A DNA stretch of 64,000 nt from Hyperoodon ampullatus (taxonomy: Eukaryota > Chordata > Mammalia > Artiodactyla > Ziphiidae): NCBI GenBank assembly GCA_949752795.1, contig OX457057.1, positions 102,761,513-102,825,512 of the forward strand, read 5' to 3'. The notes beneath the pieces are model-generated. The model saw only the letters and a program-made list of their open reading frames with translations. It was not told where the DNA came from and ran no database searches. The translations under genes were made by a program, and so were the position numbers. Below, one piece after another: positions 53,560 through 64,000 of this stretch. Within the stretch, counting starts at the first letter, position 1. Each line of letters begins with the position of its first letter.

Positions 53560-53850
53560 TTGAAAGCGCACACCGTCCCTAGGGCACCCATCTGCGTTCC
53601 CTAGATCTTGGCACCACCTCCCCCGAGGACCCGCCCCTGACCCGCCGCCTCCCAGGGTGCTTTGCGTCAGCTCTGGTCGAGCGGACGAGTGGACGCAGCT
53701 GGCTGCGAAGTCGCGGGAGTTCTTTTTCTGGCTCTCACCCGGCCCACGACCCAGGGACAGGGACGCAGCCAGCAGCAGCCTGCGGGGACGGTCAGAATCT
53801 GAGGTATTCCAGATAACCTGGGCACCGCCGGGCAGCCCCCTGCTGACTCT
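53560..53850. promoter_or_regulatory. Isolated CpG-rich patch in the upstream flank
   Basis: About 23 CpG dinucleotides in roughly 290 bases, in a flank where CpG is otherwise rare. It includes GC-box-like CCGCCC runs at about 53630-53650 and reads as unique sequence, not as a recognised repeat. It lies about 18 kb upstream of the TSPAN2 ATG. It could be an alternative or non-coding-RNA promoter; no exon structure could be established. Confidence 0.45.
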
Positions 53851-56046
53851 GAGCCACTCTTTATTTTCTGCCTTCTCAGCATTTTGACGCTATGACTTTT
53901 AAATTTCTACCTGCTCACACATTGCCGCATATATGGACTTAGGTTTGGGCCTTGTGATTTTGTTCAGTTCTAGAGTTGCCAGATACAAGATACCTAGTTA
54001 AATTTAAATTTCAGATAGAGAAGAATCCTTTTTTTTAAAGTTTAAGTATGTCCCACATATTGCACAGGAAATACACTGAAAAAAGTCTACTTGTGGGCTT
54101 CCCTGGTGGCGCAGTGGTTGAGAGTCCGCCTGCCGAGGCAGGGGACACGGGTTCATGCCCCGGTCTGGGAAGATCCCACATGCCGCGGAGCGGCTGGGCC
54201 CGTGAGCCATGGCCGGTGAGCCTGCGCGTCCGGAGCCTGTGCTCCACAACAGGAGAGGCCACAACAGTGAGAGGCCCGCGTACCGCAAAAAAAAAAAAAA
54301 AAAAAAGTTTACTTATTTATCTGAAATTGAAGTTTCACTAGATAGCTTATGTTTTTATTCAGTAAATGCAGTAATTCTATTCTGGTCTTCCTTGTCAGGG
54401 ACCTCCCGTGCGTTAAGGAACTTTATGGAGGAGGCTCTTTACCTGACAGCAGGGACTGCACCACTCTTCAGGTTAGGAGCATCATCACGATGATTTCTTC
54501 CTTAGACTGAGAGCTCCTTGGAGGCAGGACTGGTGTTCTCCTCCTCCCACTACCGCTTCAGATGCTCTGGTTAAACCTGTCTGCGTGCAGGGTCTCGAGC
54601 TACGGCCCGAAGGCTGGGCCCATTGTGAACAATTTGGGTGAGGGGCTCCCTTTCCTGAAGAGTTACCGGTCAGGGCTAAAGCCACCCGTGTCCTGGTGCT
54701 GCCTACCTGCATGGGGACTACATTTCCTGAAAGAGTGGCTTGTGAGCCGCAGGGAAACCTGGAGGGGGAATTCCCACGGTCACAGGTCTGGTGATGTCTG
54801 CCGGGCTGGGGGATGTGACCTGAGCTTCCACCCAGTGGGCTTCCTCCGGGTGCCTTGTGCCATTTTGCAAGACACAGAGGTTCATTTGATACTTTTCTGC
54901 GGTATGTGGTTTAGGATAAAGGGCAGACCTGGACTCCCTCCTCTACCAATGGTCTTTCAATCTCCTAGATTGTGCTTTATCTCAGAATAAGGGGAACAAC
55001 TCCTTTGTTATGTGCATGAGGAGAAACAATTTGAGCAGAATTCGGCTCTTTTGGCTCTCAGTCCAGTGCTTAGCACTGGCTGTCTCTCTGGGGAGTTGGT
55101 GAAGGAGGGTGCAGAGGAGGATGGCTTGGGGCAGGAGATTTACCCATGCCCCGAACTCTGGCAGCGGCGACTGGTTGTTGCTTCTCTTCTCAGCAGAGAT
55201 GACAGAAAGTGTCAAAGCCTCATATTCACTGGAGGCAAAGTCTGATGAAATAAGATTTAGTGACTCATTCGGTCGTGGGCTTGGGACTCTGAGAATCCCT
55301 GAGGGTTATATACACTGATAGCTGAGCTAATCTTAGGAAGGTGGACAGGGGCACCTTCTGGTGTTTATATTTTGAAATTTCCCCTTTTCTCCTCCATTCA
55401 GGAAAAATAAGTTTTATCTTTGTGTTGTGAAGCTGAGGAGGCCTCTTGAAGCCTATCATCAGTGAATGACAAAGTCAAGGTGTGAACACTAGTGACAGAG
55501 AGCCTTGGGCTCAAGCAGCCCCCTTGCCTTCTCCCTTCTTCCTCTCTGCCCTTTGATGTCCACTCATTTCCAGTAACCTGTGCTGATGTGCAGATCAACC
55601 AACGTAGGTTCTCTTAGAGGCACAGAAGTTACCCCTACTGTCCCCTGCCTCAGTGGGGCCCATCTGAAAGGGTGTCTCTTTTTTAAAAAAGTGCAGCTGT
55701 TTCTGCTTTAGCTGGGGCTCTCCTTAGTTCATTACCACCACCTCCCATCATTATCATCATCTTTTGCTACATTTCACATCTCTAAGTGCCCCTTAGAGTC
55801 CTCTGTTGGGACTTGCCCGGTCCTCTGGCGGCAGAAGGCTACTCCTGCCAGATGGTATTTCTAAACTGCAATCCCTTCCCTTGGGCTCTTTTCCACTTCC
55901 CCACAACCTCTTGCCCACCTGGCAGCTCTTAGGGGTGACTGATGGTGTTGTCTCCCATTATGTTGCCAGAGGGGAGAAGGTGAAGAGGCTGAGTGAAAGA
56001 GAGGGGCCTGGGTCTGGGGGTAGGTGGGCTTTTTTCCCTGAAGGGG
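53851..56046. other. Upstream flank, 53.85-56.05 kb
   Basis: It contains one CHR SINE (54095-54306). The remaining sequence, notably 54320-56040, is of moderate GC and holds no repeat or gene I recognise. Confidence 0.5.
54095..54306 (+). mobile_element. CHR SINE (short form)
   Basis: GGGCTTCCCTGGTGGCGCAG to ACCGC and a poly(A) of about 21. Flanked by AGTCTACTT on the left and AGTTTACTT on the right, a target-site duplication with one change. Confidence 0.95.
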
Positions 56047-56062
56047 CCTGGAAGTCCTTTTT

Positions 56063-56376
56063 TAAAATTTAATTAATTAATTTATTTATTTTTGGCTGCG
56101 TTGGGTCTTCGTTGCTGCGTGCAGGCTTTTCTCTCATTGCGACGAGTGGGGGCCACTCTTTGTTGTGGTGCGTGAGCTTCTCATTGCGGTGGCTTGTCTT
56201 GTTGTGGAGCACGGGCTCTAGGCACGCGGGCTTCAGCAACTGTGGCATAGGCTCAGCAGTTGTGGTGCACGGGCCCAGTTGCTCCGCGGCATGTGGGATC
56301 TTCCCGGACCAGGGCTCGAACCTGTGTCCCCTGCATTGGCAGGCAGATTCTTAACCACTGCGCCACCAGGGAAGTC
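56063..56376 (-). mobile_element. CHR SINE (long form)
   Basis: TTTATTTATTTTTGGCTGCG, TTGGGTCTTCGTTGC, then the CHR complement to CCACCAGGGAAGTCC. Target-site duplication CCTGGAAGTCCTTTTT at 56047-56062 and CCTGGAGGTCCTTTTT at 56377-56392 (one mismatch in 16). Confidence 0.94.
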
Positions 56377-56529
56377 CCTGGAGGTCCTTTTTAATACCTT
56401 AAATTTCCTGCATGGACTCTCTGTGGTCAGTAACGTAAGTTTTTATTTAAAAAGCAAGTTTTAGAAAGGACTTCTCCCCCTCCCCCCAGCAGTGATGTTC
56501 TGGCATGAGAATAGCTTATTCTTAAACAA

Positions 56530-57550
56530 GACATAAAAAGAATTTACCATAACGTTGATTATATTAAAATAAAGAATTTATGCTTATTAAACATCTTAAA
56601 GACAAGTTGTACACTGGGCGAAGATATTTGCAATACATGTAACTTGCAAAGGATCAGTATCAAGATTATACATGCAGAATTCTTGCAATTCAATAAAAGG
56701 AGAACGAACAACTCAATAGGAAAGGGATAAATGACATGAACAGGGGTTTTACAGAAAAGGAAATTTATATGGCTAAGAAACATGTGGAGAGGTATTGAGT
56801 CTCATTAGTTATCAAGAAAAAATAAATTAAGACAACAGTGAGTTAATATTTATCTGATTGATTGGCAAAAATTACAAAGTCTGTTAACACAGGGCATTGG
56901 AAAAGATGTAGACATTCATTCATTTATTCAATAAAAATTCATCCAACCCTACTTTGCACTAGTTACTCTTTTAGGTGCTCAGGACATAGCAGTGAACAAA
57001 AAGACAAAAATGCCAGTTCTTGTGGTGGCTTACATTCTTCTGGGAGGAGATGGACAATAAGCAATAAATATAATAATTAGCTAGTTATATAGTATGCTAG
57101 AAAGGGAGATGTAGAAAGAGGTGAGGATAATTGAGCATGATGGTGGGGCTGGTGAGGTTAATTTCAATTTAAATGGAGTAAGTCAGGGTATACCTCATTG
57201 AGAAAGTGACATTTGAGAAAGATTTGAAGGGCGTGAGGGAGTGAATTATGCAGTGCCCGGGGGAAGAGCATTTCTGGCAGAGGGGATAGCCATTGTAAGA
57301 GCCCTGAGGTGAGAGATAACAGGATTTCTTATACCTTGTCAGTGGAATGTAACTTAGTACAACCTCTTTGAAAAAACCATTTGGCATTATCTTGTAAATT
57401 CGAACAGCAATTCTACTCCTAAGTATATACCCAAAAGACACTCTTTTAGATGTGTGCTGGGGAAATGTACAAAAAATGTTCATAGCAGCAATGCTCACAA
57501 TTGCAAAAAAAAATGAAATAACTCAAATGTCCACACATGGGGTTTTAAAA
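56530..57550 (+). repeat. Old L1 ORF2 3' region relic, interrupted by an L2-like unit
   Basis: 56530-56916 carries decayed ORF2 sequence (AAAGGAAATTTATATGGCTAAG; GGCATTGGAAAAGATGTAGAC). It resumes at about 57335 with CCTCTTTGAAAAAACCATTTGGC, ATTCTACTCCTAAGTATATACCC and CATAGCAGCAATGCTCAC. Many stops in all frames. Confidence 0.7.
56917..57332 (-). repeat. L2 LINE relic inside L1 sequence
   Basis: ATTCATTCATTTATTCAATAAAAATTC, AGGTGCTCAGGACATAGCAGTG, GAGAAAGTGACATTTGAG, GGGGGAAGAGCATTTCTGGC and GAGCCCTGAGGTGAGAG follow the complement of L2 3' sequence for about 415 bases, fairly well preserved. Confidence 0.75.
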
Positions 57551-57559
57551 CATACTGTC

Positions 57560-58165
57560 AAGGTTTAAGTTCCAGTTATATACTGCTGTAAAACAAATCA
57601 TTGTTTAGTGGCTTAAAACAATGAGAATCATTTTGTTATCTTTCATGGTTTCTGTTGGTCAGAAATTTGGATAGGTCATAGAAGGAATGGCTTGTCTCTC
57701 CTCCACAACATCTGGGGACTCAGCTGGAAAGACTTGAAGATTGGGGTGATTCAACAGCTGGGATCTAGAATTATCTGGAGATGTCAGGAGTCACATAGTT
57801 TGTGGTTGATGCTGGCTGTTGGCTAGGATCTGAACTGGGCTGTTGGACAGAAAACCTACACATGGCCTTTCCGTGTGGGATAGTTTGGACTTTCTCATAG
57901 CCTGGTGGCTGGGTTCCTAGAGTGTGTGCCCCTGAAGAGCAAGGCAGAAGTGCATGAACTTTTTATGATTTAACCTTTAAAATGACAGTGTTACTTCTGT
58001 CTCACTGTATTGATAGAGGCAGACACAAAGGTCCACCTAGGTTCAGGGGGAAGGTACGTGACACCACCACTCAATGGGAAGAATATCAGGACAACATTGT
58101 AAGAAAAGCATGTGGGATGGGAGATACTGTTGTGACTATCTTTGAAAAATACAACTTGCCACAGT
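57560..58165. repeat. Unassigned LTR-like or MER repeat relic
   Basis: TGCTGTAAAACAAATCATTG, TAGTGGCTTAAAACAATGAG, TCATGGTTTCTGTTGGTCAG, GGGACTCAGCTGGAAAG and the distal CTCAATGGGAAGAATATC are phrases of a common mammalian interspersed repeat. No coding content beyond chance. Confidence 0.55.
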
Positions 58166-58980
58166 CTACCCTCTGGCCACAGCAATTCAAATCGCTCTCA
58201 TACACAAAATACACTCATCCCCACCCCCTGAGACTTCCAAGGCTTATCCCATTATAGCATCAGCTTGAAGTCCAGGATCTCATCATTTAAATCAGGTTCA
58301 AATGTGAATGAGGCTACCCTGATGAGGTCCTTAAGGATCAACTTGAGTACATTCTTCTCAATCTGAAGAACTGTGGACTAAAGAGATGTTTTCTGCTCCC
58401 CACATAGGCAACATACAATGGTAGGTTAGGCATATGTTCTAGACCCTTTGGTTCATAAAGAGGAAAATAGGAGGCATATAGCAGTCACTGGTCCATAGTA
58501 ATTCTGAAATCTATTTGAATGTATATTGCAAGTTCATTTCATAATTAGGGCTCAATTCTGCTCTCTGGGAATTATTGTACGTAACTCTTGGCTCTCCCCT
58601 CTGGGATCTTGGGATTTTGATCTTACCTTCTGAGTCATTCTTCTTTTTACATGTAAAACAGCTCATGTTTACAGCCGAGTGATTTTCTGAGCCTACCTTC
58701 TGCTTATAGAAGTTTGGGGGTTCAAAGCCCTCTTCATTTTGTATTGTCTGTCTCTCTCAATTGAAACTGGTATAATCCTTTGAAAACTTTGTGGCCTTTT
58801 ATGTATCAGTTTATAATCCACTCCATTAATCAAAAGCCATGTCCACAGTGATGTTTGAGATAAGGTCTTCTCTACATTGGGCTCCCAAGGAGGCTGCTTT
58901 GAAACAACGCCTTTGAGATATTACAAAGCTCTGTTTTTTAACAGAGAGAATCTGCAAGACATGCCCTTCAAATCCTTATA
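58166..58980. other. Flank between repeats, 58.17-58.98 kb
   Basis: About 800 bases of AT-rich sequence with no feature recognised. It may be the remainder of the preceding repeat or a third LINE relic. Confidence 0.4.
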
Positions 58981-59440
58981 AGGGAGGAGGCATTTTGGAA
59001 TGGTGGAATAAGGACCTCTGAAAATCAGTTCCTCTATAAAAGCAGCTAGAACACTGGAAAAGAAATGCCAGAATCAGTTTTTCAGAATTCTGGAAATTAA
59101 CAAAAGACTTGTAACAATTAGATGATTGTTAATTTTAAGAAGCCATCTTAGCAAAAAGAGCAAGCTTTGTGGTATTTTAACTTGCTGTTTTCCCATCCAC
59201 TCTCCCCAGCTCTGTGGTAGCCTTGAAAACCAACAGCCTTGGAACTATGGAACCTGTGAAAACCAGTAGCCTAGCAATCACTGAAGGGGGCAGAATGGGT
59301 TTGTAGTGCCCCAAGAAGCCCCATCTCCATGAATGAATAGAGAATTGTCATCACTTGACCAGTCTGGCAGCTTCCTGGAAAAGTCCCATTCATAGCACTT
59401 ATCTTGATTTGCCTGACTCAGAGTAGACTTAGTGAGGAAA
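58981..59440 (+). mobile_element. Older L1, 5'UTR portion
   Basis: GAATGGTGGAATAAGGACCTC, AGCTTTGTGGTATTTTAAC, TTGGAACTATGGAACCTGTG and TGGCAGCTTCCTGGAAAAG are consecutive phrases of an ancient L1M-type 5'UTR. It is cut at about 59440 by a younger L1. Confidence 0.7.
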
Positions 59441-60720
59441 GCTCATCCCTTTATCCCAAGGATGCAAGGATACTTCAATATACGCAAATCAATCAATGTG
59501 ATACACCATATTAACAAATTAAGGAATAAAAACCATATGACCATCTCAATAGATGCAGAAAAAGCTTTTGACAAATTTCAACACCGATTTATGATAAAAA
59601 CTCTCCAGAAAATGGTCATAGAGGGAACCTACCTCAGCATTATGAAGGCCATATATGACAGACCCACAGCAAGCATCATACTCAGTGGTGAAAAACTGAA
59701 AGCATTTCCACTAGGATCAGGAACAAGACAAGGATGTCCACTCTAGGCACTCTTATTCAACATAGCTTTGGAAGTCCTAGCCATAGCAATCAGAGAAGAA
59801 AAAGAAATAAAAGGAATACAAATTGGAAAAGAAGAAGTAAAACTGTCACTGTTTGCCGATGACATGATAATATATGTAGAAAATCCTAAAGATGCCACCA
59901 GAAAACTACTAGAACTAATCAATGAATTTGGTAAAGTTGCAGGATACAAAATTAATGCACAGAAATCTCTGATATTCCTATACACCAACAATGAAAAATC
60001 AGAAAGAGAAATTAAGGAAACACTCCAATTTACCATTGCAACAAAAAGAATAAAATACCTAGGAATAAACCTGCCTAAGGAGGTGAAAGACTTGTACTCA
60101 GAAAACTATAAAACACTGATGAAAGAAATCAAAGATGACATAAACAGATGGAGAAATATACCATCTTCATGGATTGGAAAAATCAATATTGTGAAAATGA
60201 CTATACTAAACAAAGCAATCTACAGATTCAGTGCAATCCCTATCAAACTACCAATGGCATTCTTCACAGAATTAGAACAAAAAATCTTACAATTTGTATG
60301 GAAACACAAAAGACCCCAAACAGCCAAAGCAATCTTGAGAAAGAAAAACGGAGTTGGAGGAATCAGCCTCCCCGACTTCAAACTATACCACAAAGCTACA
60401 CTAATCAAGACAGTATGGTACTGGCACAAAAACAGAATTATAGAACAATATACAGGATAGAATGCCTAGAGATAAACCCACGCACATATGGGCACCTAAT
60501 TTATGACAAAGGAGGTAAGAACATACAATGGAGAAAAGACAGCCTCTTCAATAAGTGGTGCTGGGAAAACTGGACAGCTCCATGTAAAAGAATGAAATTA
60601 GAACACTCCCTAACACCATACACAAAAATAAACTCCAAATGGATTAAAGACTTAAATGTAAGACCAGACACTATAAAACTTTTAGAGGAGAACAAGAAAA
60701 CACTCCTTGACATAAACTAG
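59432..60720 (+). pseudogene. L1 ORF2 reverse transcriptase remnant
   Basis: Reads the RT palm ([20 protein letters not shown], then a stop), resumes in the same frame with [20 protein letters not shown], the thumb/connector up to about 60460, then shifts frame to [20 protein letters not shown]. The endonuclease domain is absent because of 5' truncation. The frame breaks make it non-coding. Confidence 0.9.
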
Positions 60721-61920
60721 AGCAAGATTTTTTTTTGACCCAACTCCTAGAGTAACAGAAATAGAAACAAAAATAGACAAATGGGACTTGATTAAACTTA
60801 AAAGCTTTTGCACAGCAAAGGAAACAATAAACAAGAAAAAAAGGCAACCCTCAGAATGGGAGAAAATATTTGCAAATGAAACAACAGACAAAGGATTAAT
60901 CTCCAAAATATACAGACAGCTCATGGAGCGCAATATCAAAAAAACAAACAATCCAGTTAAGAAATGGGTGGAAGACTGAAATAGACATTCCACCAAGGAA
61001 GACATACAGATGGCCAAGAGGCACATGAAAAGATGCTCAACATCACTAATTATAAGAGAAATGCAAATCAAAACTACAATGAGGTATCACCTCATGCTGG
61101 TCAGAATGGCCATTATCAAAAAAGCTAGAAACAATAAATGCTGGAAAGATGTGAAAAGGGAACCCTCTTACACTGTGTCAATGTAAACTGATACAACCAC
61201 TATGGAAAACAGTATGGAGGTTCCTTAAAAAAACTAAAAATAGAACTACCATATGACCCTGCAATCCCACTGCTGGGCATATACCCTGAGAAAACTATAA
61301 TTCAAAAAGAGACATGCACCACAATGTTCACTGCAGCACTATTTACAATAGCCAGGACATGGAAGCAACCTAAGTGTCCATTGACAGATGAATGGATAAA
61401 GAAGATGTGACACATATATACAATGGAATATTACTCAGCCATAAAAAGAAACAAAATTGAGTTATTTGTAGTGAGGTGGATAGACCCAGAGTCTGTCATA
61501 CAGGGTGAAGTAAGTCAGAAAGAGCAAAACAAATACTGTATGCTAACGCATATATATGGAATCTTAAAAAAAAATGGTACTGATGAACCTAGTTGCAGGG
61601 CAGGAATAAAGAGGTAGAGAATGGACTTGATGACATAGAGTGGGAGGGCAAAGCTGGGGCGAAGTGAGAGTAACATCGACATATATACACTACTGAATGT
61701 AAAATAGTTGGCTGGTGGGAAGCAGCAGCATAGCACAGGGAGATTGGCTCTGTGCTTTGAGATGACCTAGAGGGGTGGGATAGGGAGGATGGGAGGGAGG
61801 CTCAAAAGGGAGGGGATGTAGGGACATGTGTATTCATATGGCTGATTTGCTTTGTTGTACAACAGAAACTAACACGGTATAGTGAAGCAATTATACTCCA
61901 ATAAAGATCTATTAAAAAAA
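59441..61920 (+). mobile_element. 5'-truncated L1 (ORF2 RT to 3'UTR), inactive
   Basis: 2.5 kb beginning inside the reverse transcriptase domain and ending with the L1 3'UTR, AATAAAGATC and poly(A). The RT catalytic FADD is at 59852-59863. Disruptions: a stop at 59744-59746, a frame change near 60450, further stops near 60718 and 60977. It is inserted into an older L1 in the same orientation. Confidence 0.93.
61640..61920 (+). mobile_element. 3'UTR of the 59.4-61.9 kb L1
   Basis: TGGGAGGGCAAAGCTGGGGC, TATATACACTACTGAATG, GGGAAGCAGCAGCATAGC, then CAGAAACTAACACGG, AATAAAG and a short poly(A). This is the same 3'UTR type as the truncated copies ending at 39342 and 47608. Confidence 0.88.
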
Positions 61921-64000
61921 CAAATAATAATTGGAAACTTCAATACCATATAACAATTAGGCAGAAGAGTGACAAGGAAACAGAAGACTTGTATAAGATT
62001 ATAAACCTACTTGATCTAACAGATATCCATCTATAGAGCACTCCACCTGACAAGAACAGAATACATATTCTTCTCAAGTGCACATAGTACATCTCTAGGA
62101 TATACCATAAAACAATACTTAATAAATTTAATAAGAGTGAAATAATACAAAATATATTGTCTGACCACAATGGAAGTAAATTAGAAGTCAATAATAGATG
62201 CAAATTTGGGAAATTTATAAATATATGGAAATTAATACACACTAATAAATAACCAGTGGGTCAAAGAAGAAATCACAAGAGAAATTAGAAAATTCTTTGA
62301 GATAAATGAAAATAAAAACACAATGTACTCAAACTTATGGGTTACAGTGAAAGAAGTGCTTAAAGGGACTTTCTAGCTATAAACAATTATATTAAAAAAG
62401 AATTAAGATATCAAATCAATAACATAACCTTCCATCTAAAGAAACTAGGAAAAGAAGAACAATCTAAACCCAAAGCTAGCAGAAGGAAGGAAATAATAAA
62501 TACTAAAGTGGAAATAAAATCGGGAATAGAAGAAAAACAGAGAAAACCAATGAAACCAAAAGTAGGTTGTTTGAAAAGATCAGTAACTAAGGCAGGGTGG
62601 GGGGAGTGAAGAAGACTCAAATTTCTAAAATCAGGAATGAAAGAGGAGACATCACTATTGACTTTACAGAAATAAAAAGTGTTATAAGGGAAAACTGTGA
62701 ATGACTGTATGCCAATAAATTGAATAACTTAGATGAAATGGAAAAATTCCTAGAAAGACACAGACTACTGAAAATGACTCAAGAATAAATAGAAAATCTG
62801 AATAGACCTGTAACAAGTAAGGTGATTGAATTAGTAATTTAAAAACATCTCACAAAGAGCCCAAGCCCAGATGGCTTAACTGGTGAATTCTACTACATAT
62901 TTAAAGAAGAATTAATACCACTACTTCACAAACTATTAAAAATAATAGAAGAGAAAGGAGTACCACCCAACTCAGATTATAAGGCCAGTATTACCCTGAT
63001 ACCAAAACTAGACAAAGACATCACTAGAAAAGAAAGCTACAGGCCAATATCCCTTATGAATATAGATATAAATATCCTCAACAAAATATTGGCAAACCAA
63101 ACCCAGAAACATAAAAATGATTATACACCATGACCAAGTAGGATTTACCCCAGGAATTCAAGGTTGATTCAACATATGAAAATTAATCTATGTAGTATAC
63201 CATATTCATAGACTAAAGGGCAAAGATCTCATGATTATATTAATAGATGCAGAAAAGCATTTGACAAAACTGAACAGCTTTTCATGATGAAAAACAGCTA
63301 AGATGACACTGATAGTGAAAGACTGAAAACATTTTCCCTAAGATCAGGAAGAAGACAATGATCTCCACTCTTTCCACTTGTATTTAATATTGTACTGGAG
63401 GCTCTAGCAGAGCAGTTAGGCAAGAAAATGGTAGAAGTATTTGAATACACGTTTCTTCCAAGAAGATATGCAAATGGATGAAAAGCGCATGAAAAGATGC
63501 TCAAAATCATTAGTCATTAGGGAAATGAAAATCCAAGTACAATGAAGCAGCATTTCATGCCCACTAGAATGGCTTTTTAAAAAGGCAGACAAAGCAAGTG
63601 TTGACAAGGATGTGCAGAAACTGGAACCCTCATACATTGTTAGTGGGAGTGTAAAGTGGTGCAGCCACTTTGGAAAACAGTTTGGTGATTTCTCAAAAAG
63701 TTAAACATAGAGTTATCGTATGACCAAGCAATTCCACTCCTGGATATATACCCAAGAAAACTGAAAATATATGTCCACACAAAAACTTATATATGAATGT
63801 TATATATAAGTATATGTTAAATATACTTATATATAGCAGTACTATTCATAATAGCCCCCAAAATGGGAACAACCCAAATGTCCATGAACTGATGAATGGA
63901 TAAATAAAATGAGATATATACATACAATGGAACATTATTCGACAATAACACAAAATAAAGTACAGATACTATTAGATACCGATAGATACCGAAACTATTA
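61921..64000 (+). mobile_element. Older L1, ORF2 portion with internal deletions, cut by window edge
   Basis: Begins in the endonuclease domain; the catalytic S-D-H triplet can be read at 62160-62168. It continues through RT-like sequence (about 62960-63420) and then, at about 63420, jumps to the far C-terminal part of ORF2 (AAGATATGCAAATGGATG onward). Stops are frequent in all frames. It likely belongs with the 5'UTR piece at 58981-59440, although ORF1 is missing between them. Confidence 0.8.

Noticed and set aside
57982..58257. 91-codon plus-strand frame
   Set aside because: It overlaps a diverged interspersed repeat and has no recognisable domain.

Overview
This is mammalian nuclear DNA, almost certainly from a cetacean and probably a toothed whale. 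Two observations support that: ten copies of the tRNA-derived CHR SINE in the cetacean-type form, several with intact target-site duplications, and LINE-1 copies whose 5' and 3' ends look like the cetartiodactyl L1. I saw no ruminant BovB or Bov-tA repeats. There are no prokaryotic genes, operons or CRISPR arrays.

One protein-coding gene can be supported: TSPAN2 (tetraspanin-2), on the minus strand. Seven coding exons can be read with canonical GT-AG borders: 35386-35454, 19330-19432, 10861-10958, 9274-9348, 7883-7981, 6365-6436 and 4006-4089. Together they encode residues 1-200 of an expected 221. The last exon (the rest of TM4 and the C-terminal tail) was not found and should lie beyond the left edge. 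A dense CpG island with several GC boxes covers exon 1 and marks the promoter.

Layout: 1-4005 is intron 7, beginning with the 5' part of a sense-oriented L1. 4006-35454 is the gene; intron 1 (about 16 kb) and intron 2 (about 8.4 kb) are the long introns, with ancient MIR/L2 relics, CHR SINEs, an LTR-like relic and an (AC)n microsatellite. 35.7-64 kb is the upstream flank. No second gene is recognised there. It holds more SINEs, MER5-, Tigger- and other DNA-transposon relics, L2 and MIR relics, an isolated CpG-rich patch near 53.6-53.85 kb, and a nested LINE-1 graveyard from about 56.5 kb to the end.

The observations most worth following are regulatory: a perfect CArG box (31291-31300) in intron 1 of a gene known as a smooth-muscle SRF/myocardin target; a perfect DR5 retinoic-acid-type element (21242-21258), also in intron 1; and the isolated CpG-rich patch about 18 kb upstream. 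I did not find an undescribed multi-gene system. Repeat family names are by eye and were not checked with a repeat library.
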